Of a DNA stretch of 64,000 nt, positions 7,877-16,497 are shown piece after piece. This DNA is from Nocardioidaceae bacterium (GTDB lineage Bacteria; Actinomycetota; Actinomycetes; Propionibacteriales; Nocardioidaceae). Under the pieces are notes generated by a model. That model was not told where the DNA came from. It made no database searches and saw nothing but the letters and a program-made list of their open reading frames with translations. How positions within the stretch are numbered: the first letter of the stretch is position 1; each line of letters begins with the position of its first letter. The stretch is taken from positions 418,809-482,808 of the forward strand of contig JAUJOD010000001.1 in NCBI GenBank assembly GCA_030447865.1, given 5' to 3'. Made by a program: the position numbers and the translations under genes.

Positions 7877-9754
7877 ATGACGCACACCCTTCGCCGTCTC
7901 ATGCCTCTGCTCCTCGCTGCCGCGCTCGTGCCGCTGACGGCCCTGCCCTCGGCCGGCTCCGACGCCGACTTCTACCACAACCCCCTGAAGCCGCAGATAC
8001 CGAACGACGGTGTGGTGCGCAGCTGCGCCGACCCGACGGTGCTCCGTGGGCAGCAGGAAGGTGATCGCAACTGGTACATGTACTGCACGACCGACCCGCT
8101 CAACGACGGCGACACCGCCGGTGACGGTCCGATTGACTTCCACCCCATCCCGATGATGCGCAGCCGCGACCTGGTCAACTGGACCTACGTCGGCGACGCG
8201 TTGCCGCACCCGCCGGGATGGGCGGACACAGGAGCGGGGCTGTGGGCTCCCGACGTCGTGTACTCCGAGGCGTACGACCGCTACTACCTGCTTTACGTCG
8301 TGACCAATACGGATCGGTCCGTCAGCGGAGTGGACTGCGAGAACGACAGCGCGATCGGCGTCGCTTGGAGTGACAGCCCCACCGGGCCATGGCAGACTAG
8401 CGAAACCCCCGTCGTGCCTCCTCGGAAAGACCCGAACAACCCCGACCCCTGTGCCTTCTTCTGGACCTATGACCCCGACGTGCTCGGTGACACCATCGGG
8501 GCGAACGGCATCCTCTACTACGGCAGCTACTACGGCGGCATCTTCGGCACCCACGTATCGGTGGGACCGCGCACGATCAAGATGACCGGCGCGCCGGTGC
8601 AGGTCTCGATCGGCAACCGCTACGAGGGCGCGAACGTCGTAAAGCGGGGCGACTCGTACTACATGTTCGTCTCCGCCACCAACTGCTGCAACGGCCCGCT
8701 GACCGGCTACAGCGTGTTCGCCGGACGGTCGCAGTCGCCACTTGGCCCGTTCGTCGACCGAGAGGGGAACTCGTTCCTCCAAGGCCGCGTCGGCGGAACT
8801 CCGGTGCTCAGCATGAACGGCAACCGCTGGGTCGGCACCGGACACAACTCGGTCTTCCGTGACTTCGACGGTCAGTGGTGGACCATCTACCACGCCGTTG
8901 ACCGGCACGACCCGTACTTCGAGAGCGAGCCAGGCTTCACCAAGCGCCCGGCGCTGCTCGACCCGGTGGACTGGGTCAACGGGTTCCCGACAGTCAGAGG
9001 CAACCGGTGGGCGTCGGACAAGAGAATGCCAGCCCCGGCCGCGCAACCCGGCGAGGAGTCGCTGTACCGGCCGGACGTGCTGGGCAAGGACCGGATGGCT
9101 CACCCGCTGTTCCGACTCTCCGACAACTTCAAGTCGGGGACGATGAGCAGGCTGTGGGAGTGGGTGCGCCAGCCCGATCCCTCCGAGTACGAGTTCGGCA
9201 ACGAGAGGTTCAAGTTCCGCACGCAGCCAAAGGATCTGCACACCGACAGCAATAACGCGTCGGTGCTCACCGAGCCCACGCCGAACCGGGACTACATGGT
9301 GCAGACGAAGGTGAAGCTGCCTGTTCCTGAGGAAGGCTGCTGTCACAACTACGCGCAAGCCGGCCTGGTGATCTACGACGGTGACGACAAGTTCATCAAG
9401 CTCGCGCACGTGTCGATCTGGGAGACCCGGCAAACCGAGTTCGCCAAGGAGGTTCCCGCCGGTCGCGAGGGATTCCCCCGGTACGGCAACACGGTAATCG
9501 GCCCGCCCGCCGACTGGACCTACCTGCGGATCGTCAAGCGGCACACGGAGCGCCCGAACGGCAAGATCGTGGAGCTCTACACCGGTTACAGCAGCCAGGA
9601 CGGTGACCGCTGGGTGCGCGGCGGCACCTGGACGCACAACCTCGGCGGCGACGCCCGCATCGGGCTGGTGTCGATGGGTGCTCCCAATGCCGACGAGCGT
9701 TACTGGGCCGAGTTCGAGTACGTGCGGGTCTGGGCGGTGCAACCACCAGGCTGA
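7877..9754 (+). CDS. Secreted GH43 arabinanase/arabinosidase with C-terminal beta-sandwich
   Basis: 625 residues. A Sec signal peptide (MTHTLRRLMPLLLAAALVP, cleavage near residue 27) precedes a GH43 five-bladed propeller. The propeller has candidate catalytic residues in SCADPTVL (base), WAPDVVYSE (pKa modulator) and NRYEGANVVK (acid), plus GHNSVFRDFDGQWWTIYHA typical of the family. From about residue 420 a DUF1349-like jelly-roll follows, probably binding glycan. It is predicted to hydrolyse arabinan or arabinoxylan outside the cell and feed the ABC importer upstream. It is separated from the operon by 78 bp that include a palindrome, so it may have its own promoter. Confidence 0.85.
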   Translation: MTHTLRRLMPLLLAAALVPLTALPSAGSDADFYHNPLKPQIPNDGVVRSCADPTVLRGQQEGDRNWYMYCTTDPLNDGDTAGDGPIDFHPIPMMRSRDLVNWTYVGDALPHPPGWADTGAGLWAPDVVYSEAYDRYYLLYVVTNTDRSVSGVDCENDSAIGVAWSDSPTGPWQTSETPVVPPRKDPNNPDPCAFFWTYDPDVLGDTIGANGILYYGSYYGGIFGTHVSVGPRTIKMTGAPVQVSIGNRYEGANVVKRGDSYYMFVSATNCCNGPLTGYSVFAGRSQSPLGPFVDREGNSFLQGRVGGTPVLSMNGNRWVGTGHNSVFRDFDGQWWTIYHAVDRHDPYFESEPGFTKRPALLDPVDWVNGFPTVRGNRWASDKRMPAPAAQPGEESLYRPDVLGKDRMAHPLFRLSDNFKSGTMSRLWEWVRQPDPSEYEFGNERFKFRTQPKDLHTDSNNASVLTEPTPNRDYMVQTKVKLPVPEEGCCHNYAQAGLVIYDGDDKFIKLAHVSIWETRQTEFAKEVPAGREGFPRYGNTVIGPPADWTYLRIVKRHTERPNGKIVELYTGYSSQDGDRWVRGGTWTHNLGGDARIGLVSMGAPNADERYWAEFEYVRVWAVQPPG

Positions 9755-9763
9755 ACCCCGCAG

Positions 9764-9799
9764 GCGCGGGCGGTGGGCGGGTAGCCACCCGACCCGCGC
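9764..9799. terminator. GC-rich hairpin between convergent genes
   Basis: Outer arms GCGCGGG (9764-9770) and CCCGCGC (9793-9799) enclose inner arms CGGGT and ACCCG around a four-base loop. It sits between the convergent GH43 and alditol oxidase genes. No T-run follows, so intrinsic termination is only likely, not certain. Confidence 0.45.
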
Positions 9800-9843
9800 T
9801 GACCGGCTAGGGCTGACCGGCTCTTGGGTCGGGCGCTACCCGG

Positions 9844-11115
9844 CTAGGGCCCGGTTGGGAACCAGGCGTCGAGCAGGTCGTTGCGGAACTTGCCCGTGGG
9901 GTCGTAGCGTCCCATGAGCGCGGCGAAGTCGCCGTACCGCTCGTACTGGCTCGCCAGCGCCGTTGGGGCGAGGGTGAAGAGCTTGCCCCAGTGCGGGCGG
10001 GGCTGGAACGGCGCGAGCTGCTCCTCGATCGCCCCGAGCACCCTCATCACCGCTGGGGTGTCGGGCACCCAGGTGAAGTGGACGCCGACCGTGTCGCGCC
10101 GGTAGCACGGGCTCAGCCACAGGTCGTCGCGGGCGACCGTGCGGATCTCCGAGACCTGGACGAGCGGGCCGACGCGATCGCGGATGCTGTCGATGGCTGC
10201 CAGTGCTTCGACGGCGTGCTCACGCGGCAGTAGGTACTCGGACTGCAGCTCCTGCCCGCTGCTGGGCGTGAACTCCATCCGAAAGTGCGGGAGCCGGGCA
10301 TGCCATGCACCCGCCACGCCGAGCTGCTCGGTGCAGTTCTCGACGGGCATGCCGACGATCGGATGGCGCTGCCCGTCGGCCAGCGTGGCACCCAACCACC
10401 GCGCTGGTGCCGCTGCCAATTCGCGCCCGTCGCGGCGGTGCTTCAGCCAGACCTGGTGAAAGCCGGGGCGACGCCAGTCGGTGAACAAGCTGACGCTGTA
10501 GGCGCTGGCGAAGAGCTCCTCGATGTGGTCGTCAACCGCTGTGCGCGGCAGGTCGTCGTACACCCACTGGCTCACCTCGAAGGCCGGTACGACGTCGAGT
10601 GTCACCGTCGTCACCACCCCGAGGGCACCGAGCCCGACGACGGCTCCGCAGAACAGGTCGCCGTCGCGCTCGCGGCGGAGGTTGACGAGCTCACCGTCGG
10701 CAGCGACCAGTTGCAGCGCTGAGACGGCTGTCGCCAGGCTGCCGACGCTGTTGCCCGCCCCGTGCGTGCCGGTCGCGATCGCGCCGGCAACCGATATGTG
10801 CGGCAGCGACGCGAGGCCGGGCAGGGCGTAGCCGGACTGGTGCAGGCTGGCGGCGATGTCGCCGTACCGCATTCCGGCGCTTACGGTCACGGTGCGCCGA
10901 TTGGAGTCGAGAACGCAGCGCTGCGGCAAGGCCGCCACGGAGACGAGGTCGCCGGTGGTGTCGGCGATGCGGTTGAAGGAGTGGCCGGTGCCGACCGGCC
11001 GGAGGTCGCTGCCGGCGGCGACAAGTTCCTGGAGCTGCTCGACCGAGGTGGGGGCGTGGACCCGGTCGGCGCGGTACCGGATGTTCCCGGCCCAGTTCGT
11101 CGGCCGCCTGTCCAT
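9844..11115 (-). CDS. aldO: FAD-linked alditol oxidase
   Basis: Oxidises the terminal hydroxyl of sugar alcohols (xylitol, sorbitol and similar) with oxygen, giving the aldose and H2O2. The 423-residue protein matches Streptomyces AldO in length and in GTGHSFN near residues 42-48, where the His (about 45) forms the covalent FAD bond. Other matches are NWAGNIRY at the N terminus, the FAD loop SVAGAIATGTHGAG, and the C-terminal HWGKLF. I start at ATG 11115; the frame is open to 11184. The related D-arabinono-lactone oxidase family is the main alternative. It is convergent with the arabinan cluster, so a role in pentitol metabolism is possible but unproven. Confidence 0.82.
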   Translation of the reverse strand: MDRRPTNWAGNIRYRADRVHAPTSVEQLQELVAAGSDLRPVGTGHSFNRIADTTGDLVSVAALPQRCVLDSNRRTVTVSAGMRYGDIAASLHQSGYALPGLASLPHISVAGAIATGTHGAGNSVGSLATAVSALQLVAADGELVNLRRERDGDLFCGAVVGLGALGVVTTVTLDVVPAFEVSQWVYDDLPRTAVDDHIEELFASAYSVSLFTDWRRPGFHQVWLKHRRDGRELAAAPARWLGATLADGQRHPIVGMPVENCTEQLGVAGAWHARLPHFRMEFTPSSGQELQSEYLLPREHAVEALAAIDSIRDRVGPLVQVSEIRTVARDDLWLSPCYRRDTVGVHFTWVPDTPAVMRVLGAIEEQLAPFQPRPHWGKLFTLAPTALASQYERYGDFAALMGRYDPTGKFRNDLLDAWFPTGP

Positions 11116-11632
11116 GGCTGACCCTATCCGGCGAGCGCCTTGCATGGGCCAAAGACTGCATCGCGCGAAGCGTCCGACTCCCACGTTTTGGGAACAACAC
11201 CGCGCTCCGACTCGGCGGCGCGTGCCCGCCTACCCTGCTCGTCAGCGCTCGTCGATGAAAGGTCGGGCTGCCGTTGAGCACGGTGTAGATCTCCCAGGAC
11301 TCCCCGTTCGGGGCACCCTGCACCCAGAACTTGTCCTGCTTGGCGTAGCAACACGTCGTTCCGCGTTCGTCTCTTGAGGCGAGGCCGTGCTCGGACAGTC
11401 GTGCCTGCTCGGCATCAACCGTGTCTACGTCTGCGACCTCGACACCGAGGTGATTCAGGGAGCCACCCTTGCCAGGGTTCTCCAGAAGAACCAGCTTGAG
11501 TGGCGGCTGATCAATGGCGAAGTTGGCATAGCCGGGGCGACGCTTGGCAGGTTGAGCCCCGAACAGTTTGGTGTAGAAGGCAACCACCTCATCGACGTCA
11601 TTGACGTTGAGGGCGAGCTGTAGTCGTGACAT
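10691..11632 (-). CDS. arsI: ArsI/CadI-like VOC dioxygenase with abnormal 3' extension
   Basis: Residues 1-127 (11632 to about 11252) are a vicinal-oxygen-chelate domain of the ArsI C-As lyase/CadI type. It has SRLQLALNV at the start, KLVLLENPGKGG, the metal-ligand His in NHLGVEV, the vicinal thiol pair in TTCCYA, and the ligand Glu in WEIYTVL. ArsI proteins are about 130-160 residues, but this frame runs on to 313 residues. Its tail lies in another frame of the alditol oxidase gene and does not look protein-like. A shift of one base near 11250 would end the gene as FIDER, so a frameshift or lost stop is likely. It is divergent from arsR, with the shared operator just upstream. Confidence 0.7.
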   Translation of the reverse strand: MSRLQLALNVNDVDEVVAFYTKLFGAQPAKRRPGYANFAIDQPPLKLVLLENPGKGGSLNHLGVEVADVDTVDAEQARLSEHGLASRDERGTTCCYAKQDKFWVQGAPNGESWEIYTVLNGSPTFHRRALTSRVGGHAPPSRSAVLFPKRGSRTLRAMQSLAHARRSPDRVSHGQAADELGREHPVPRRPGPRPHLGRAAPGTCRRRQRPPAGRHRPLLQPHRRHHRRPRLRGGLAAALRSRLQSAHRDRKRRNAVRRHRRQPAPVRLRPARPRVAAAHIGCRRDRDRHARGGQQRRQPGDSRLSAATGRCRR

Positions 11633-11645
11633 GGTCGCAGCCTCT

Positions 11646-11677
11646 CTGATCGTATAGATACACATCTATACGATCAG
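11646..11677. promoter_or_regulatory. ArsR-type operator, perfect 14-bp inverted repeat
   Basis: Arms CTGATCGTATAGAT (11646-11659) and ATCTATACGATCAG (11664-11677) are exact reverse complements around ACAC. The site lies 14 bp before the arsI start and 37 bp before the arsR start. AT-rich dyads with ATAGAT/ATCTAT are typical ArsR/SmtB operators, so the regulator probably represses both genes from here. A possible half site (ATATAGAT) lies at 11704-11711, next to the GTG of arsR. Confidence 0.8.
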
Positions 11678-11713
11678 GTTGCCGCAGATATCGATGTCTG
11701 TCAATATAGATCC

Positions 11714-12118
11714 GTGTCTAAGTTGTTGACCGAACTCACACCGACCCAGACTCTGGCCTGCTGTTCTCCTCTTCGGGAAGAACCGCTGGCCTCAGACCAA
11801 GCCGAGCGGATCGCACCGCTGCTCAAAGCGCTCGCCGACCCGGTGCGTCTCCGCCTCCTCTCGCTGGTGGCCTCACACCCCGATGGCGAGGCGTGCGTCT
11901 GCGATCTCGCTGGGGCGTTCGACCTCTCGCAGCCCACCATTAGTCACCACCTCAAGGTCCTGCACCAGATCGGACTCTTGGATCGCAGCAAACGGGGGAT
12001 ATGGGTCTACTACAAGGCCCGCTCCACTGCGCTGGCTGATGTCGCGGCACTGATCGGCGGAAGCGCCCCGCTCCCTGATACGCAGCGCTCCCTGACGCCG
12101 GGCGGTAGAACCGCCTAG
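11714..12118 (+). CDS. arsR: ArsR-family metalloregulatory repressor
   Basis: 134-residue winged-helix repressor released by As(III)/Sb(III). It shows the N-terminal cysteine pair in LACCSPL (residues 16-17), CVCDL in the helix before the DNA-recognition region, the recognition helix LSQPTISHHLKVL, and the wing GIWVYY. The combination of an N-terminal Cys pair with a later Cys resembles the Corynebacterium ArsR arsenic site. It starts at GTG 11714; with only 37 bp to the operator, a very short or leaderless mRNA is possible. It faces away from arsI, so this is a minimal two-gene arsenical module without an efflux pump or arsC. Confidence 0.9.
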   Translation: MSKLLTELTPTQTLACCSPLREEPLASDQAERIAPLLKALADPVRLRLLSLVASHPDGEACVCDLAGAFDLSQPTISHHLKVLHQIGLLDRSKRGIWVYYKARSTALADVAALIGGSAPLPDTQRSLTPGGRTA

Positions 12119-12135
12119 CGTGTCTCATGGCCGCT

Positions 12136-13419
12136 TTACCCGGGTCGGGGTTTGAGGCGTTCGTGTCGGATGGGTCTTCGCATTGGGTCGATGCGTTGGG
12201 GTGGGATGACCTCTGGGATGCCGTCGCCGGCCATGATCACCGCCCATTCGCCGGTGTCGAGGAGGCGGTGGTGCCAGGAGCACAGCAGGCACCCGTTGGT
12301 GATGTCGGTGGGTCCGCCGTGGTGCCACGCTTTGATGTGGTGGGCTTCGCACCAGGCGGGTGGGCGGTCGCAGCCGGGCCAGACGCAGCCCTTTGTCGCG
12401 GACGGCCAGCGCGATGCGTTGGTGACGGTCGAACAGCCGTTGGGACATGCCGAGGTCGAGGATCTTCGACGGCCCGTCCAGAACCACCGGCAGCAGCCCG
12501 GCGTTGCAGGCCAACCGGCGGGCCTGGCCGGCCGAGATGACACCGCCGGTGTCGAGGGTGGCATCGCCGACGCCGGTGGCCAACGTGGCGGCGTCGATGG
12601 TGACCACGATCTGGGCGTTGCCGACCCCGTGCTGAGGGAGCTTGTCGACCGGGAGGTGTTCGATGAGTTCCAGGAACGCCCGCCCCCGCCGCTGCGGGTA
12701 GGTCAAGGCCCCGATCTCGGTGTCACAGTGCACACCATCAACGTCCAGCAGATCGGATGTGCCTGGCCCGTGCACCATCTCGGCCACGCCGGTGCCGGGT
12801 GGGTGCGGCGGGGGGCGGCCAGGGCATCCAGGGCGGTGGTGAGCATATCGAGCTGCAGATTGGGCAGTTTGCCGGAGAACCGGCCAATCCCGTCGAAGCC
12901 CTTGCGGGCCGAGAACGTGGTTTCCTGTAACGCCCGGGCTTCCTCAGCCTCCAGCAGCGCCGCGAGTTTGGTGTCGGCGCCGTCGGGGTCGACCACCTCG
13001 ATGACATGGTTGGCCAGGTGCCGCAACTCGGTGTAGCTGAACCGGGGCGCCTGCTCAATCAGGTAGACCTCCGCCTGGTCTCGGGCGGCCAGGTCCACCG
13101 TGCCGCTCAGCCCGGTGACGGTCTCGGCGATCAGCGCCGCCTGCTCCGTGCTCAGCTCACCCTTAGACCAGGCGGCCCGAGTGGCCAGCACCGTGTCGTT
13201 CACGGCGCGGGCGCGGGCCACGATCCCCGCCGCGGCACCCCGAGACAGACCATGAGTGGACGCGAGCCAGGCGGTCGGGGAGGACGGTTCGAGTCCGTGG
13301 ACGCCGAGCACTTTTGCTTTGGCCGGCCGAATCGTCCTTCGAGATCCGGACTGCCGAGCCCGACGCCACACAAAGTCGTGCACAACGAGTACTAAGGATG
13401 CTCGCCGCGCCGACGCCAT
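12136..13419 (-). pseudogene. Broken DUF222/HNH endonuclease (13E12-repeat family)
   Basis: The family is an actinobacterial multicopy protein of about 400-500 residues with an N-terminal DUF222 and a C-terminal HNH nuclease. Here the parts lie in three frames. DUF222 start is in the frame opening at 13419 (TAWLASTHGLSRGAAAG, ELSTEQAALI). The middle is in the frame opening at 12787 (DLLDVDGVHCDTEIG, VVTIDAATL, GGVISAGQARRLACNA). The HNH domain is in the frame ending at 12136 (CVWPGCDRPPAWCEAHHI, GGPTDITNGCLLC, WHHRLLDTGEW). At least two frameshifts, near 12790 and 12390, separate them, and the N terminus also looks abnormal. Confidence 0.85.
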
Positions 13420-13516
13420 AACCGTCGCGTGTGCAAGGCTGGAGCGAGGGTGAGGAGGGGGACATGGTTCGCAAGGAGATCGGCCGCAGCTTAGGCAACG
13501 CTATGGGGAGACGTGC

Positions 13517-13828
13517 GTGCCAACCGTGAGCAGTTCTCGACCGTACGTCTCGGCGCTTATCTTCCACGTGATGCTGCTAACTGCCGCGTCCGCGTTCCTT
13601 ACGTTGACCCGGTCCGGTCCGGTGGGCGGCGCGAACATCGGTGCCGGTCTAGCGCTGCTGTTGATCGGCGGCCTCGGCCTTCCGTGGTCACTGCTCGATC
13701 TGATGGGAGTTCTGCCCAACTGGAGGCAACCGGCGGAGACGTCTTTCCTGGTCACCTGCGCCCTGCTCAACGTACTGCTGCACGGGGCGCTCTCGCTGTT
13801 CTTGATGCGTCGAAGGCGCATCGACTGA
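13517..13828 (+). CDS. Small membrane protein of unknown function
   Basis: 103 residues from a GTG start. Three hydrophobic segments are visible: VSALIFHVMLLTAASAF, GAGLALLLIGGLGLPW and VTCALLNVLLHGALSLFL. The protein ends in a basic tail, MRRRRID. I do not recognise a family. It stands alone between the HNH relic and a VOC gene. Confidence 0.6.
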   Translation: MPTVSSSRPYVSALIFHVMLLTAASAFLTLTRSGPVGGANIGAGLALLLIGGLGLPWSLLDLMGVLPNWRQPAETSFLVTCALLNVLLHGALSLFLMRRRRID

Positions 13829-13939
13829 CTCACCGCGGCGGTGAGGCGTGTCTTCCGGCTGACCGCTCCTCCCTGTGGTTTGGGAGCGTTGCGGCGGCCT
13901 TTGGCGAGGCGCGTGGGTGGCGCAGTATCGCCGCCCGAG

Positions 13940-14296
13940 TCACTCCACGCAGAGGCAGAAGGGGTGCCCCGCTGGGTCGAGGAACACTCGGAACGACGTA
14001 CCAGGTTGGTGGTCGGGCTTGGTCGCGCCCAGGTCGAGCACCGCAGTCTCGCAGACGTCGAGGTCGTCGACGACCACGTCGAGGTGCACCTGCTGGGGGA
14101 CATCCTGGTTCGGCCATTCAGGCGGGGTGTAGGACTCCACCTGTTGAAAGCAGATGCACTGACCGTACTCCGCGCGGACCTCAGCCCAGTCAGAGGAGAC
14201 GTCGACCTTCCAATCCAACATCGCGCCGTAGAACGTCGCGAGAGCGCCTGGATCTGGGCAGTCGATGACGATGCTTGGAAATCGTGCGATAGCCAT
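13940..14296 (-). CDS. VOC family (glyoxalase-like) protein
   Basis: 118 residues from ATG 14296, chosen because the VOC fold begins there (MAIARFPSIVIDCPDPGA); the open frame extends to 14497 without protein-like sequence. It shows LATFYGAML, the ligand-type His in QQVHLDVVVDDL, and the C-terminal FRVFLDPAGHPFCLCVE. This matches the Glyoxalase_6 subgroup common in actinomycetes. The substrate is unknown. Confidence 0.8.
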   Translation of the reverse strand: MAIARFPSIVIDCPDPGALATFYGAMLDWKVDVSSDWAEVRAEYGQCICFQQVESYTPPEWPNQDVPQQVHLDVVVDDLDVCETAVLDLGATKPDHQPGTSFRVFLDPAGHPFCLCVE

Positions 14297-14519
14297 GCAG
14301 GGATGGTACGGGCCATTGCGGACGACTCCCGTCCGGATCTCGCCATGACGGGCAGATGGTGGCTCCACACCACCGCCGACCGGGCTCTGCTCGTCGGTAA
14401 CAGCACGTTCCGCGGGGACGGCCCGAATATGGAGGCGCCCCACGGCAAGGACACTGCGGCTGCGAATCGTGCGGTGACCCTGGCGGTTCCTCCACACCCC
14501 CGCTGACTACGGTGAGGAG

Positions 14520-15566
14520 ATGTTGCCGTGGTCCGCCGACTTTGCCGGCCGAATCGATGAGCACGTCATCGAGAGTGCGCTCTTGCGGGGCAACCCATTG
14601 GGAGATCCGCACGAACGCCCGCTGTGGGTGTACGTGCCGCCGGGCTACGACGACGAGCCCGAGCGCCGCTACGCCTCGATATACGTGATCCAGGGCTACA
14701 CCGGGCACGTCAGCATGTGGCGCAATCGGACGGCGTTCCGGCAGCCGTTCATCGAGACGGCCGATGATGTGTTCGCGCACGGTGAGGCGCCGCCAGCGAT
14801 CGTGGTGTACGTCGACGCCTGGACTGGTTACGGCGGGAGCCAGTTCGTGGACTCGGCAGGGACCGGCGCCTACCACTCGTACCTCTGCGACGAGATCGTT
14901 CCGTTCATCGACAGCCAGTATCGGACGATCGTCAGCCCCAACCACAGGGCGATCAGCGGCAAATCCAGCGGCGGCTTTGGTGCCATGGTCACCCCGATGC
15001 TCCGGCCGGATCTGTTCGGCGCCCTGTCAACGCACGCTGGCGACTCACTGTACGAGTTCTGCTACATCCCGGAGTTCGCAAAGGCTGTTCGGTTTCTGCG
15101 TGAGTACGACGGCGACATCCAGCAGTGGTGGGCCGACTTTCGTGGGCGCACGTCGTTCACCAAGGAGGCGGACCAGACGCTGTTGATGACGCTTGGAGTG
15201 GCCGCGTGCTTCTCGGCAGCTCCCGATGGCACCCCCTTGCTGCCGTTCGATCCCACGACTGGTCAGCTCGTCTCTGAGGTATGGCAACGGTGGCTCGACT
15301 GGGATCCGGTACGCATGGTCGAGCGCTATGCCGACGCGGTCAAGTCGTGGCGTGCCGTGTGGATCGACGGCGGCACCCGGGACGAGTGGTACCTCGACAT
15401 CGGCGCACAGGCGTTCCAGCGCGAGATCACCCGAGCCGGTCTGTCCGAGGAGCGGATCCACTTTGAACTGTTCGACGCCGGGCATGGCGGGATCGACTAC
15501 CGATATCCACTGGCGCTCAGGTGGCTCGCCCAGCGGATCGCTCCGACCGATCAGTCCGCACGCTGA
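14520..15566 (+). CDS. Esterase, alpha/beta hydrolase (esterase D/antigen 85-like)
   Basis: 348 residues with no signal peptide. The nucleophile elbow is SGKSSGGFGA (Ser in GKSSGG), in the context IVSPNHRAISGKSSGG typical of the esterase/antigen 85 superfamily. LWVYVPPGYD near residue 36 is the usual first strand, and the likely catalytic His lies in FDAGHGGIDYR. It probably hydrolyses a carboxyl or aryl ester in the cytoplasm; the substrate is unknown. It is transcribed alone, divergent from the VOC gene. Confidence 0.82.
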   Translation: MLPWSADFAGRIDEHVIESALLRGNPLGDPHERPLWVYVPPGYDDEPERRYASIYVIQGYTGHVSMWRNRTAFRQPFIETADDVFAHGEAPPAIVVYVDAWTGYGGSQFVDSAGTGAYHSYLCDEIVPFIDSQYRTIVSPNHRAISGKSSGGFGAMVTPMLRPDLFGALSTHAGDSLYEFCYIPEFAKAVRFLREYDGDIQQWWADFRGRTSFTKEADQTLLMTLGVAACFSAAPDGTPLLPFDPTTGQLVSEVWQRWLDWDPVRMVERYADAVKSWRAVWIDGGTRDEWYLDIGAQAFQREITRAGLSEERIHFELFDAGHGGIDYRYPLALRWLAQRIAPTDQSAR

Positions 15567-15599
15567 ACCTAGAGAGCCCGCGTCGACCTGATCAGCGGG

Positions 15600-16046
15600 T
15601 CAGCCAGACGGCTGCTCGGCCTCTGGGGCGGCCGCGTCGACCATCCACTTGATGCCGTACTTGTCAGTGAAGCTGCCGAAGTAGTCGCCCCAGAATTGCT
15701 GGTCGAACGGCATCTCGACCTCACCGCCCTCGCTGAGGCCGTCGAAGACCCGCTTGGCATCCTCGGGGCTGTCAGGGTTCACGCACACGTAGCACGTGTT
15801 GCCGGGGATCACCGTGCCCATGCCTGGCGGCACGTCGGAGCCCATCAATATCGAGTCACCGATCGGCAGGGAGATGTGCATGATGCCGTCGGCCGAGGCC
15901 TCGTGCGACACGTCGGTAGCCGCGTCGGAAGGCATGTCGGAGAACTTGCTGACGGTGGTGTACTCGCCGCCGAAGACGGACCTGTAGAAGTCGAACGCCT
16001 CCATGCAATTGCCCGCGAAGTTGAGATAGGGGTTGGCCGAGGCCAT
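15600..16046 (-). CDS. PhnB-like VOC protein
   Basis: 148 residues from ATG 16046, preceded by the ribosome site GGGAGGAG. It has NPYLNFAGNCMEAFDFYRSV at the N terminus, MHISLPIGDSILMGSD, and the terminal WGDYFGSFTDKYGIKWMV. This is the PhnB/YjdN-type glyoxalase superfamily layout. The biochemical role of these proteins is generally unknown. Convergent with the esterase. Confidence 0.85.
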   Translation of the reverse strand: MASANPYLNFAGNCMEAFDFYRSVFGGEYTTVSKFSDMPSDAATDVSHEASADGIMHISLPIGDSILMGSDVPPGMGTVIPGNTCYVCVNPDSPEDAKRVFDGLSEGGEVEMPFDQQFWGDYFGSFTDKYGIKWMVDAAAPEAEQPSG

Positions 16047-16316
16047 AACGGGCTCCTCCCGGGTCGTGGTTGCTGGATCGGTTGCCACCCTGCCACCAGG
16101 CATCGACAGGGACAAGAGGCCCCAGACGAAGTTCATAATGCGTTTGCTTGGTTGCCGAGCGATGGCGATTCGAGATGATCTTGCCAAGACTGCGACAGCT
16201 GGGGGCCCCACCAATGGGCCCGACACCGATCACGTGCAGCGCTGGGCGGACACTGACAGCGGACGAGCTCGGGCGACCAGGAGTGCCGCCCACGCCTCCG
16301 CGCCAGAACGCATCGA

Positions 16317-16356
16317 AGCCGCCTGTCGGAATCGAACCGACGACCTTCGCATTACG
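16317..16356. repeat. Degenerate copy of the tRNA-Thr 3' att sequence
   Basis: 39 of 40 bases match the 3' half of the tRNA-Thr(CGT) gene at 37982-38054 and the att copy at 25421-25460. The flanking bases CATCG also match the left flank at 25414-25418. No acceptor 5' half or D-arm follows, so this is not a tRNA gene. It is best read as the outer att scar of an older integration at the same tRNA. Confidence 0.75.
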
Positions 16357-16497
16357 CGTCCGACCGGGCCCGCATACCCGTTGCCCGTGAGCCCTGTGGT
16401 CCAGCTTGATTCGTTCGTCACCGCGAACCCCGTCAGGTGGGCTTTGGTGACCGGCCAGGGACACTTCGGGGACACGCCCTGACTGACGTCCTCGCCG

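Noticed and set aside
7127..9742. Very long open frame (871 codons) on the minus strand
   Set aside because: It is antisense to the GH43 gene and part of the upstream glycosidase. High GC keeps the antisense frame open; the predicted protein is His/Val/Arg-rich with no recognisable domain.
16148..16390. Frame containing PPVGIEPTTFALRV
   Set aside because: The motif is a translation of the tRNA-Thr 3' sequence. The same spurious peptide appears at 25430 and is a known annotation artefact.
16317..16390. Second tRNA gene
   Set aside because: Only the 3' half is present; the D-arm and 5' acceptor strand cannot be found, so it is an att remnant.
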